Origin: JASLQO01 sp002327525
GTDB taxonomy: Bacteria; Pseudomonadota; Gammaproteobacteria; Pseudomonadales; Azotimanducaceae
Direction of reading: 5' to 3'
Assembly: GCA_030744435.1 (NCBI GenBank)
Contig: JASLQO010000023.1
Span: 1-8,675 of the forward strand
DNA length: 8,675 nucleotides
A program made the translations under genes and the position numbers. The notes under the pieces were generated by a model, which saw only the letters and a program-made list of their open reading frames with translations, searched no databases and was not told the origin of the DNA. Positions 1 through 5,864 of the stretch are shown in pieces. Every line of letters starts with the position of its first letter. The stretch's first letter is position 1.

Positions 1-37
1 TAACGCGCTTTTCGTATCGGATTGAAACTAACGGCTG
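1..37. repeat. 37-bp direct repeat, left copy
   Basis: This segment is identical to 8550-8586 in the same orientation. Both copies begin TAACGCGCTTTTCG and end AACTAACGGCTG. Similarity continues weakly to position 41 (one mismatch at 38, then three matching G) and then stops. The right copy overlaps the last codons of an IS91-type transposase remnant, but here no transposase sequence follows. Anything to the left of position 1 is invisible, so the repeat may be longer. It is probably the tip of an insertion element or a recombination scar; this is inference from its position beside transposase sequence. Confidence 0.9.
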
Positions 38-41
38 GGGG

Positions 42-354
42 TGATTTTAGGGTTCAGCGGCCTCGATCCTGATCTGTACTACATTGGTGTAGCCAGGGGA
101 TATTGATTCGCTGTCGGCCGAACAGGCCCATGGCTGACGGCCGGGGATTCGAACCCGAATGTGCTTGCGCATCGGTCAGGCGTTGCGGGATCGTGTTGCA
201 TTCGGGCATGGGACCCGAAGGCATACTTCTTCGGAAGACAAACGAAGCAAGCTGGTCCACGCTGGAGTCATTTTCTAACAGAGGTATCGAGAATTTTTGG
301 ATACCATCGAACTGGACTATCGGGCATGGGCAAAGCGGCAATAGCGACCGGGCC
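42..354. other. Stretch with no recognisable gene
   Basis: About 310 bp between the left repeat and the first recognisable coding sequence. Open frames exist on both strands, but neither translation shows a familiar domain and no start has a convincing ribosome binding site. Small inverted repeats are visible, such as GGTATC at 283-288 with GATACC at 300-305, and TTCGGG with CCCGAA around 201-219. I assign no function to them. The stretch probably consists of joined fragments left by the rearrangement that removed the 5' part of the SnoaL-like gene. Confidence 0.5.
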
Positions 355-627
355 TTTGATGGCAGCGCGAAAGCGGAGACGTACTGCGTGGCGTACCACC
401 TGACAGGCGGGGAGGACGAGCGCGAGATGGTGGTCGGCGGGCGTTACCTCGATCTCCTGGAACGGCGCGACGACGAGTGGCGCATCAAGACGAAGGTCTA
501 CGCGCTGGACTGGAACCGCAACGTCCCGGCGACCGCAAACTGGGATGACGGGATGTACGGTCAGCTCAGAACCCGGGGTGGACGGTATCCGGACGACCCC
601 TGGTACGCCTTCGAAGAAAGCTCGTAG
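355..627 (+). pseudogene. SnoaL/NTF2-like protein, 3' remnant
   Basis: The last 90 codons read as the C-terminal half of a SnoaL-like (NTF2 fold) protein. Markers are AETYCVAYHL, then EMVVGGRYLDLLERR, DEWRIKTKVYALDWNRN and the tail DDGMYGQLRTRGGRYPDDP, which match a family of about 150-180 residues often found beside catabolic enzymes. Family members fold as a cone with a hydrophobic pocket and include isomerases, cyclases, dehydratases and many uncharacterised proteins. The N-terminal half, which normally carries the HHxxGN-like region just before this point, is absent. The frame stays open upstream to about 103, but that translation (GFEPECACASVRRCG and so on) does not resemble the family, so the gene appears 5'-truncated and fused to foreign sequence. 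The exact breakpoint is uncertain; 355 is where family-like residues begin. The frame ends in TAG inside the REP element. Confidence 0.72.
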
Positions 628-693
628 GAGCGGCTTCAGCCGCGAACCGACGAGTTTCCCGGCTGTCTCATTCGCGGCTGAAGCCGCTCCCAC
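624..693. repeat. REP-type inverted repeat pair (BIME-like), possible terminator
   Basis: GGAGCGGCTTCAGCCGCGAA at 627-646 is exactly the reverse complement of 671-690. The pairing extends to 624-693 with a single mismatch, around a 24-nt centre. Each arm can also fold alone (GCGGC TTCA GCCGC). This is the classic GTAGGAGCGGCTTCAGCCGCGA type of repetitive extragenic palindrome known from Pseudomonas and related bacteria, here as a head-to-head pair. A run of seven T at 696-702 follows the right arm, so on the plus strand it could also terminate transcription of the SnoaL remnant and shield the convergent reductase gene. Confidence 0.85.
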
Positions 694-727
694 GGTTTTT
701 TTACCTCCCGCCTCGACGCTGCCCGGA

Positions 728-1747
728 TCAGACGGGGTCCGCGATCTTGAGCAGCTGCTTGCCGAGGTTCTGGCCCGTGAAAAGACGGTTCAACGTGGTA
801 GGAATGTTCTCGAATCCTTCCTGGATATCCTCGCGGTGCACCAGCTCGCCGCTCTGCATCCAACCGGCAATCGCTGCGGCCCCTTCCGCGAACCGCTCGA
901 CATAGTCGATGACGATGAAGCCCTCCATGCGGGCGCGCATGCCGATGAGGTTCAGCAGATTCGGCGGCCCCGGTTGGGGCTCTGTGGCGTTGTAGGCGGA
1001 GATGCCGCCACAGAGCACAACCCGGGCGTGCATGTTGATGTGGTTGAGCGCGGCTTCCAGGATGTTGCCGCCGACGTTGTCGAAGAAGATGTCCACCCGG
1101 TTGGGGCAGAGCTCACCGATGCGTTGCTCGACGTCTTCCGACTTGTAGTCGATCACGCCGTCGAATCTGGCTTCATTGGTCAGCCAGGCGCACTTCTCCG
1201 GGCCGCCGGCGATGCCGATCACCCGACAGCCCTGGATACGCGCGATCTGACCGGCCACCGATCCGGTGGCACCCGCTGCGCCCGAAACCAGTACGGTTTC
1301 TCCTTCCTTGGGCCGGCCAAGATCGAGCAGGCCGAAATAGGCCGTCTGGCCGGTGACGCCGAGCGCGCCGAGGGCCATTTCCGGGGTTACTCCGTCAGGG
1401 AGCTTCGACAGCCCGAATCCTGCGGCAGCCCCATCCACCACCTGGAAGTCCTGCCAGCCACCGAGCGTCTGCACGAGCTCCCCTTTTGCGAAGTCGGGAT
1501 GTCTGGACTCGACAACCTGGGAAACCGCGCCCGCGCGCATCGGCTCGCCGATCGCGACCGGCGGCATGTAGCTCTCCCGGTCTTCCATCCAGCCTCGCTG
1601 AGTAGGGTCGAAAGAGAGGTAGAGGTGCCGCACGAGGATCTGGTCATCTGTGGGCTCGGGAATCGGCTCTTCACGGTACTCGAAGTTCTCTTCGGTCACG
1701 ACGCCGTGTGGACGTTTTGCCAGGACCCATTGTCGGTTGGTGTTCAT
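728..1747 (-). CDS. NADP-dependent MDR oxidoreductase (CurA/prostaglandin reductase-like)
   Basis: A complete 339-residue, zinc-independent member of the medium-chain dehydrogenase/reductase superfamily, of the type that reduces the C=C bond of alpha,beta-unsaturated ketones or aldehydes with NADPH (curcumin reductase CurA and prostaglandin reductase relatives). The N-terminal GroES-like domain contains LYLSFDPTQRGWM (43-54). The Rossmann domain carries the cofactor loop VSGAAGATGSVAGQIA (154-169), then IGIAGG (177-182) and DIFFDNVGG (219-227). The C-terminal tail LFTGQNLGKQLLKI (322-335) is typical of the family, and the length is normal. The start was chosen because TAGGAG lies about 6 nt upstream of ATG; longer open frame exists upstream but does not resemble the family. 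It diverges from the aminotransferase across a 183-bp gap that probably holds both promoters. The subfamily is secure; the substrate cannot be read from the sequence. Confidence 0.93.
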   Translation of the reverse strand: MNTNRQWVLAKRPHGVVTEENFEYREEPIPEPTDDQILVRHLYLSFDPTQRGWMEDRESYMPPVAIGEPMRAGAVSQVVESRHPDFAKGELVQTLGGWQDFQVVDGAAAGFGLSKLPDGVTPEMALGALGVTGQTAYFGLLDLGRPKEGETVLVSGAAGATGSVAGQIARIQGCRVIGIAGGPEKCAWLTNEARFDGVIDYKSEDVEQRIGELCPNRVDIFFDNVGGNILEAALNHINMHARVVLCGGISAYNATEPQPGPPNLLNLIGMRARMEGFIVIDYVERFAEGAAAIAGWMQSGELVHREDIQEGFENIPTTLNRLFTGQNLGKQLLKIADPV

Positions 1748-1930
1748 GCGGACTCCTATGTCTTGCCCTTTAGGGCGGCCCGCGTATCGCGAGCGCGGTC
1801 GATGCGAAAGCCGCGATGTTCGCGTGCAAAGGGGGGTGCTGTCCAGAATGACCAATCTTGAAGCGTCGATGCGGTTGAAACTGATCGGGAAGCGGCGGAC
1901 GATGAAGTGCTCAATGAGGGGGTGCATACG

Positions 1931-3136
1931 ATGACGAACGACAATGCCCTGAAGGCCCGCGCCGAACGCGTGATCCCGGGCGGCATGTACGGCCACATGT
2001 CCGTGTACCGGCGCATGCCGCCGGCGTATCCACAGTATTTCGACCGGGCCTCGGGTTGTCGTTTATGGGACGTCGACGGCAACGAATACATCGATTTCAT
2101 GTGCTCTTACGGCCCGATGATCGCCGGGTATGGAAACCCGAGAATTCGTGCGGCGGCCGACGCTCAGCGAGCCCGGCTCGATATTGCCAACGCACCGCCA
2201 GCAGTCATCGTCGACCTCGCGGAGCAGCTCACGAATCAGGTCAGCCATGCATCCTGGGCGATCTTCGCGAAGAACGGCAACGATGCGACGACCGTTTGCA
2301 ACATGGTGGCCCGTGCGTACTCCGAAAAGCCAAACATCCTGGTGGCATCGGGCGCCTACCATGGCGCTCAGCCCTGGGCAAACCGCACCGCCAAGGGCGC
2401 CCCCGAAGCCGATCATCTCCACTACCCGACCTACGACTACAATGACGTGGACAGCCTTGCCACCGCGGCGTCCGCGGTTTCCGGTGATCTTGCAGGCATT
2501 GTCGTGTCGGCCTTCAAGCACGATGCCGGTAAACACCAGGAGCTTGTCGACCCGGCTTTTGCCCTCAAGGTGAGAGAGATCTGCGACGAGGAGGGTGCGA
2601 CGCTGATTCTCGACGACGTCCGTGCCGGCTTGCGACTGTCGCTCGACTCGAGCTGGTCGGCGCTCGGCGTGCAGCCGGATCTGTCAGCCTGGGGGAAAGC
2701 GATCGCCAACGGCGAACCGCTTGCCGCCATTCTCGGCAGCGAAACCTATCGCGAAGCAGCCGCGAGCATCTTCGTCACCGGCTCCTTCTGGTATCAGGGC
2801 GCGCCTCTCGCCGCAGCCGCAGAGACGTTGAATGTGCTCACCGAGGCGGATGCGCCGCGCCGGCTCGAACGGCTCGGTCAGCAGTTTCGCGATGGCTTGT
2901 ACGAGCAAGCGCAGCGCCACGGTCACGCGATTCGTCAGAGCGGACCGCCGCAGATGCCGACCGTCATGTTCGAAGAGGATCCGAAGCTGGAAAAAGGTTT
3001 CGCGTTCTGTGCCGCTGGGCTCGGCAACGGCGTCTATCTGCATCCCTGGCACAACATGTTCCTCTCGATCGCTCACACGGAGCGCGATATCGAGGAGGCG
3101 CTCGAAGCGACCGACAAGTCGTTTGCGGCCTTATAA
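1931..3136 (+). CDS. Class III PLP aminotransferase (glutamate-1-semialdehyde aminomutase-like)
   Basis: A complete 401-residue fold-type I PLP enzyme of the class III aminotransferase family, nearest in style to the glutamate-1-semialdehyde 2,1-aminomutase group. Visible landmarks are VIPGGMYGH (14-22), LWDVDGNEYIDF (45-56), the phosphate-binding AKNGNDATT (113-121), YHG (143-145), the cofactor aspartate in LDDVRAG (227-233) and the Schiff-base lysine K256 in AWGKAIANGEPLAA (253-266). True HemL proteins usually have DEVMTGFR and a GGGxP stretch after the lysine; here these are DDVRAGLR and NGEP, so this is probably an aminotransferase or aminomutase for another substrate rather than the haem-pathway enzyme. 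The start ATG has GAGGGG about 8 nt upstream; an in-frame GTG at 1907 is less likely. No operon partner follows: the next coding trace is an Hsp70 stump about 150 bp downstream. Confidence 0.92.
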   Translation: MTNDNALKARAERVIPGGMYGHMSVYRRMPPAYPQYFDRASGCRLWDVDGNEYIDFMCSYGPMIAGYGNPRIRAAADAQRARLDIANAPPAVIVDLAEQLTNQVSHASWAIFAKNGNDATTVCNMVARAYSEKPNILVASGAYHGAQPWANRTAKGAPEADHLHYPTYDYNDVDSLATAASAVSGDLAGIVVSAFKHDAGKHQELVDPAFALKVREICDEEGATLILDDVRAGLRLSLDSSWSALGVQPDLSAWGKAIANGEPLAAILGSETYREAAASIFVTGSFWYQGAPLAAAAETLNVLTEADAPRRLERLGQQFRDGLYEQAQRHGHAIRQSGPPQMPTVMFEEDPKLEKGFAFCAAGLGNGVYLHPWHNMFLSIAHTERDIEEALEATDKSFAAL

Positions 3137-3287
3137 CAACGCGGGCGGATGGAAGGAAAACAGGGGGCATGAGCGGATTCCTCTGCTCAGGGGGCCATTA
3201 TCTCACAACCCTGGCATGACATTGCAGTCGTTACGGGTAGTGACCGGCCCGGTAGTCTCGGTGGACCTATCTTCTTCGGGGTGGTGA

Positions 3288-3422
3288 ATGAGCGGATCGA
3301 TGCGGATTGGCGTGGGCGTGGATTTCGGCACGTTCAACTCCGTGATTGCGACGTTCGACGGCGAGGTCACCAACCTCGTCTCGGCAGAGGACGACGAGGC
3401 GCTCGGTCCGGTCACCCGTTAG
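3288..3422 (+). pseudogene. Hsp70/DnaK-type ATPase, N-terminal stump
   Basis: A 44-codon frame (ATG to TAG) encodes the beginning of an actin-like ATPase of the Hsp70 family. IGVGVDFGTFNSVIATFDGE (residues 7-26) matches the first nucleotide-binding (phosphate 1) motif, normally IGIDFGTTNS. Then VTNLVSAEDDEALGPVTR corresponds to the stretch preceding the TPS(V/I) strand. A full protein would need several hundred more residues. Instead the frame ends 5 bp before the convergent methyltransferase stop, so nearly the whole gene has been lost. GGGGTGG lies just before the ATG and could be a ribosome binding site, so a short peptide might still be made. A native mini-protein is a less likely reading. 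The TF for TT substitution in the phosphate motif is a small deviation from consensus. Confidence 0.7.
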
Positions 3423-3427
3423 TGTGG

Positions 3428-4426
3428 TCAGAGGATGACTTCGGCCACGACCATGTAGGGTCCTTTGTCACCGGCATGTCCGAGGAAAAACGTCTCGCCT
3501 ACCGTCATGGATTCGCTCTCGATGAACTCCGTCAGCACCTGCTCGTGGTCGCTGGCGAACGGCAGACCGAACCCCAGGCCCTCATCGGTGTACTCGAGCA
3601 CCTTCCCGGTCACGGACTTCTTGACGATGGCGAGAAAACGCTCAGCATAGAAGTCGGCGAGCAGAACGCTGCCGGCGGGTGCTGATTCACCGAGGCGGTG
3701 CATGGTCCTGCGGACGTCTGCCTCCGGGAGATAGAGCGATACCCCCTCCCAGAGGAACAGCGACCTTCTGTTCGGCTCATAGCCCGCGCCGGTCAGTGCT
3801 TCGAACAGATCCTCGCTGCCAAAATCTACCGTGACGAAGTGCACGCGCTCGCTGGACACACCCGCATCCGCAAGCGCCTGGCGTTTGTGCTGCTGAACAT
3901 TCGCCTGGTCCAGCTCGAAGAGCTTCACGCCCTCCTTACCGAAGTCGCCGTATGCGCGCGTGTCGTAACCCGCGCCCATCACCACGAACTGCTCCACCTC
4001 GTCGATCACGCGGTCGATGACGCGGTCGAAGTACAGCGTGCGGGTGACGACCATGTCGGCGATGCTCTCAGCACCTGGCTCAGGTATTCGCGGATACAGA
4101 AAAGGCTTGCCGGATATCCGGTATTTGAGCCACAACGGGAACAGCGCGAGCCAGAGTCCGGCCACCGAGGTATTCGGCAATGCGGCTGCGAGCCCGGCGC
4201 AGGCCTCGTCCTCACGCAGCCCGAACACGTGCATGGTCCAGCGGCCGTTGAGGATCTCGACCGCGGTCTGGGACACCCCCAGCTTCTTGCTGACGCCAAT
4301 CTGCCGCCAGGCGACCAGCACGAAGCCGACGATGGCCAGCGGTATGAACAGCATCTGGAGCGGAATGTAGACGAGCAGGCTGAGCAGGGTCACACGAACT
4401 CCGATAGCTGAGATGTCTGCCAGCAT
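3428..4426 (-). CDS. SAM-dependent methyltransferase, LCM/PPM1 (TIGR00027-like) family, membrane-anchored
   Basis: A 332-residue class I SAM-dependent methyltransferase of the leucine carboxyl methyltransferase type, a family with many bacterial members of unknown substrate. The SAM-binding motif is FVVMGAGYDTRAYG (147-160), followed by the acidic strand end LFELDQANVQQHKR (169-182), VTVDFG (198-203) and the family-typical LFLWEGVSLYLPEADV (223-238). Residues 12-40 are a long hydrophobic run that should form one or two membrane segments, and 88-100 is also hydrophobic, so the enzyme is probably tethered to the inner membrane. The ATG at 4426 lacks a clear Shine-Dalgarno site; a GTG at codon 12 (4393) preceded by GGAG is an alternative start. 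It lies 47 bp downstream of the SDR gene on the same strand, a likely two-gene operon. No terminator is visible after its stop. Confidence 0.88.
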   Translation of the reverse strand: MLADISAIGVRVTLLSLLVYIPLQMLFIPLAIVGFVLVAWRQIGVSKKLGVSQTAVEILNGRWTMHVFGLREDEACAGLAAALPNTSVAGLWLALFPLWLKYRISGKPFLYPRIPEPGAESIADMVVTRTLYFDRVIDRVIDEVEQFVVMGAGYDTRAYGDFGKEGVKLFELDQANVQQHKRQALADAGVSSERVHFVTVDFGSEDLFEALTGAGYEPNRRSLFLWEGVSLYLPEADVRRTMHRLGESAPAGSVLLADFYAERFLAIVKKSVTGKVLEYTDEGLGFGLPFASDHEQVLTEFIESESMTVGETFFLGHAGDKGPYMVVAEVIL

Positions 4427-4473
4427 ACGATATTCAAGGATGGCGAGGGGAGGATATGTCGATTGGCGACACT

Positions 4474-5337
4474 CTAGTTAGTGAGCTGTTCCGAGACCTC
4501 CCATAGCCGTTGGCCCAATTCGTGGTCACGTGCTTTCGAACTGACTCGTGTCTGCGCGCAGTCAGCGAAGTACTTCGCGGTGACACCCTCCGTGGCCGGG
4601 TTGGCCACCACATAGCAGCTCGTGGCAGCACCCTGCTCGATGCTGCTCATGAATGGCCACATCACCAGCCCCATCATCCAGGTCAGCGGGCCTTGCATGT
4701 TGCGACCGAGGTTGGTCTGGATGATACCAGGATGCAGCGAGTTGACGGTGCAGCCATCTGGCACGCGCTCGGCGAACGCGTTGGCGAACAGGATGTTCGC
4801 GAGCTTCGACTGACCATAAGCACGCCACGGCGAGTAGCCATTCTCGCCGGAAAGGTTGTCGAAGTCGATGCCGCTGGCAGGCGCCTGTGCGTGAGCTGCG
4901 CTGCTGACCACGGCCACGCGCGAGCGAGCTGTCAGCCTGTCCTGAAGGGAAGTGAGCAGCTTGAAGTGGCCGAGGTGGTTGGTGGCAAACTGCTTCTCGA
5001 TGCCGCGCACCTGCTCCAGTTTTGGTAGCGCCATGATGCCGGCGTTGGCGACCACGATATCAAGTTCCGGTGTCTCCCGAGTTACCCGCATCACGCACTC
5101 GCGAATGCTGTCGAGGTCCGTCAGCTCGCACTCGAGAGGCGTGTTTTCGCCGGGAATCCGTGCACAGGCTTCACTCGCCTTCTCCAGCGTGCGTGCCGTG
5201 CCGAGCACGTGTGCACCACGCAGGGCGAGCACGCGCATGGTCTCGAAACCGATGCCGGAGTTGATCCCGGTAACCAACGCCGTCTTCCCCGATAGATCCA
5301 CGCCCCTGGTGGCGCGTTCTGCCGTCTGCTTCGCCAT
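4474..5337 (-). CDS. Short-chain dehydrogenase/reductase (retinol dehydrogenase/WWOX-like)
   Basis: A complete 287-residue classical SDR. The cofactor loop is TGINSGIG (23-30), the adenine-pocket acidic turn is ELTDLDS (71-77), the strand-4 motif is NAGIM (98-102), the structural Asn is in TNHLGHF (119-125), the catalytic Ser is in VVSSAAH (143-149), and the active site is YGQSK (Tyr174, Lys178). HPGIIQTNL (202-210) follows as expected. The order and spacing resemble the retinol dehydrogenase/WW-domain oxidoreductase group, which oxidises or reduces hydroxyl and keto groups on hydrophobic substrates with NAD(P)(H). R50 in GTART, shortly after the glycine loop, would be compatible with NADP preference, but this is inference. 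The ATG has an excellent GAGGAG site about 6 nt upstream. The gene probably leads an operon with the methyltransferase. Confidence 0.95.
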   Translation of the reverse strand: MAKQTAERATRGVDLSGKTALVTGINSGIGFETMRVLALRGAHVLGTARTLEKASEACARIPGENTPLECELTDLDSIRECVMRVTRETPELDIVVANAGIMALPKLEQVRGIEKQFATNHLGHFKLLTSLQDRLTARSRVAVVSSAAHAQAPASGIDFDNLSGENGYSPWRAYGQSKLANILFANAFAERVPDGCTVNSLHPGIIQTNLGRNMQGPLTWMMGLVMWPFMSSIEQGAATSCYVVANPATEGVTAKYFADCAQTRVSSKARDHELGQRLWEVSEQLTN

Positions 5338-5370
5338 TTGCTCTCCTCGCCCGTATCCGTCCCATTGGTG

Positions 5371-5399
5371 TTTATACTCGTCCGCAGGATCACATGCAC
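5371..5399 (-). promoter_or_regulatory. Possible promoter of the SDR-methyltransferase pair
   Basis: On the minus strand TATAAA (5371-5376) makes a good -10 hexamer about 34 bp before the SDR start codon. The hexamer 17 bp further upstream, GTGCAT (5394-5399), matches the -35 consensus poorly. The call rests mainly on the -10 hexamer and its placement. Confidence 0.3.
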
Positions 5400-5600
5400 G
5401 GGAGAGACTGATGGCGGCAAGAAGCGACGATGGGCTGCCCTGGCATCTATAGGGCAACTGGGTGCCGGTGTTCGAGGAGATCGACGCGAACGATCTGAAG
5501 GTCAGGCTAGCAAACCGGGCCGATGAACGGGCTTTCTGCAACGAGCGGTCCTTATCGGTTTGCCGGGGCCCACGCCAGAGGGAGCTGCCAACGCGGCTTG

Positions 5601-5640
5601 ACTCAAACAAAACGGTCTCCGGGAAACCCGGGGCGGTTCA
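5601..5640 (-). mobile_element. Possible IS3-family terminal inverted repeat, solo end
   Basis: Read on the minus strand from 5640, the sequence begins TGAACCGCCCCGGGTTTCCC and continues GGAGACCGTTTTGTTTGAGTC. TGAACCGCCCCGG...TTTCC..GGAGA is, from memory, the style of terminal repeat seen in several IS3-family elements. No transposase frame adjoins it and no partner end is visible in the window, so it would be a residual end. The border coincides with a small palindrome (GCGGTTC A GAACCGC, 5633-5647). This is pattern recollection, not a database match. Confidence 0.35.
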
Positions 5641-5785
5641 GAACCGCTTGACTGCCCCACTGTGCCGTTGACCACGGGCCACACCGCCATGCCGAACATC
5701 CCTGTTAATTTTTCCTATCCGTAGTTGACCTTGAGCTTCTTTCCACCGAGTATCTGTAGTGTCATACAAATTAGGCGCGGAGAGC

Positions 5786-5818
5786 CCAGTCGTCCGGCAC
5801 AATGTGCCAGACGACTGG
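5786..5818. promoter_or_regulatory. 33-bp near-perfect palindrome upstream of the receptor gene
   Basis: The 16-nt arms are CCAGTCGTCCGGCACA (5786-5801) and TGTGCCAGACGACTGG (5803-5818), around a single A, with one mismatched pair. The right part contains a second nested palindrome, TGCCAG ACGA CTGGCA (5805-5820). It ends 46 bp before the receptor start codon. It could be a dimeric repressor operator or, if transcribed, a hairpin in the 5' leader. There is no T run after it, so simple termination is unlikely. Confidence 0.6.
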
Positions 5819-5864
5819 CATCCTACCTGACAGGTTACAACCCAAAAAAATCGAGGGGATAAGA

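Larger units (their letters stand above)
5338..5864. other. 527-bp intergenic region between SDR and receptor genes
   Basis: No convincing gene is present. A plus-strand frame (about 5462-5671) starts with the plausible-looking VPVFEEIDANDLKVRLAN, but I recognise no family and the later part runs into repeat-like sequence, so it could be a gene fragment. The left part has high GC like the enzyme genes. From about 5700 the sequence becomes AT-richer, like the receptor gene. The gap contains a candidate SDR promoter, a possible insertion-sequence end and a 33-bp palindrome, each listed separately. The receptor promoter should lie in the AT-rich part: TTGACC at 5725-5730 and TACAAA at 5765-5770 are consensus-like hexamers, but no pair has correct spacing. 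Confidence 0.6.

Noticed and set aside
11..30. ATCGGATTGAAAC-like string resembling the end of type I CRISPR repeats, also at 8560-8579
   Set aside because: The two copies are 8.5 kb apart with no regular spacers and no cas genes; they belong to the 37-bp repeat beside a transposase fragment.
144..156. GGGATTCGAACCC, resembling a tRNA T-loop on the minus strand, followed by a CCA-like trinucleotide
   Set aside because: The T-stem has a mispair and no matching acceptor, D-arm or anticodon arm lies at the right distance, so no tRNA can be folded.
545..1861. Long plus-strand open frame opposite the MDR reductase
   Set aside because: It is antisense to a gene with full family motifs, its translation resembles no domain, and long antisense frames are expected in GC-rich coding DNA.
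3211..3227. CTGGCATGACATTGCAG, resembling a sigma-54 promoter upstream of the Hsp70 stump
   Set aside because: GG and GC are separated by 9 nt rather than the required 10, and no enhancer-binding activator or intact downstream gene is present.
3698..4411. Long plus-strand open frame opposite the methyltransferase
   Set aside because: It is antisense to a complete methyltransferase, with no recognisable domain and no convincing ribosome binding site.
5802..5864. Upstream in-frame ATG for the receptor at 5802
   Set aside because: It would put 21 residues with no signal-peptide character before the real signal sequence and start inside the palindrome; the ATG at 5865 has a good ribosome binding site.
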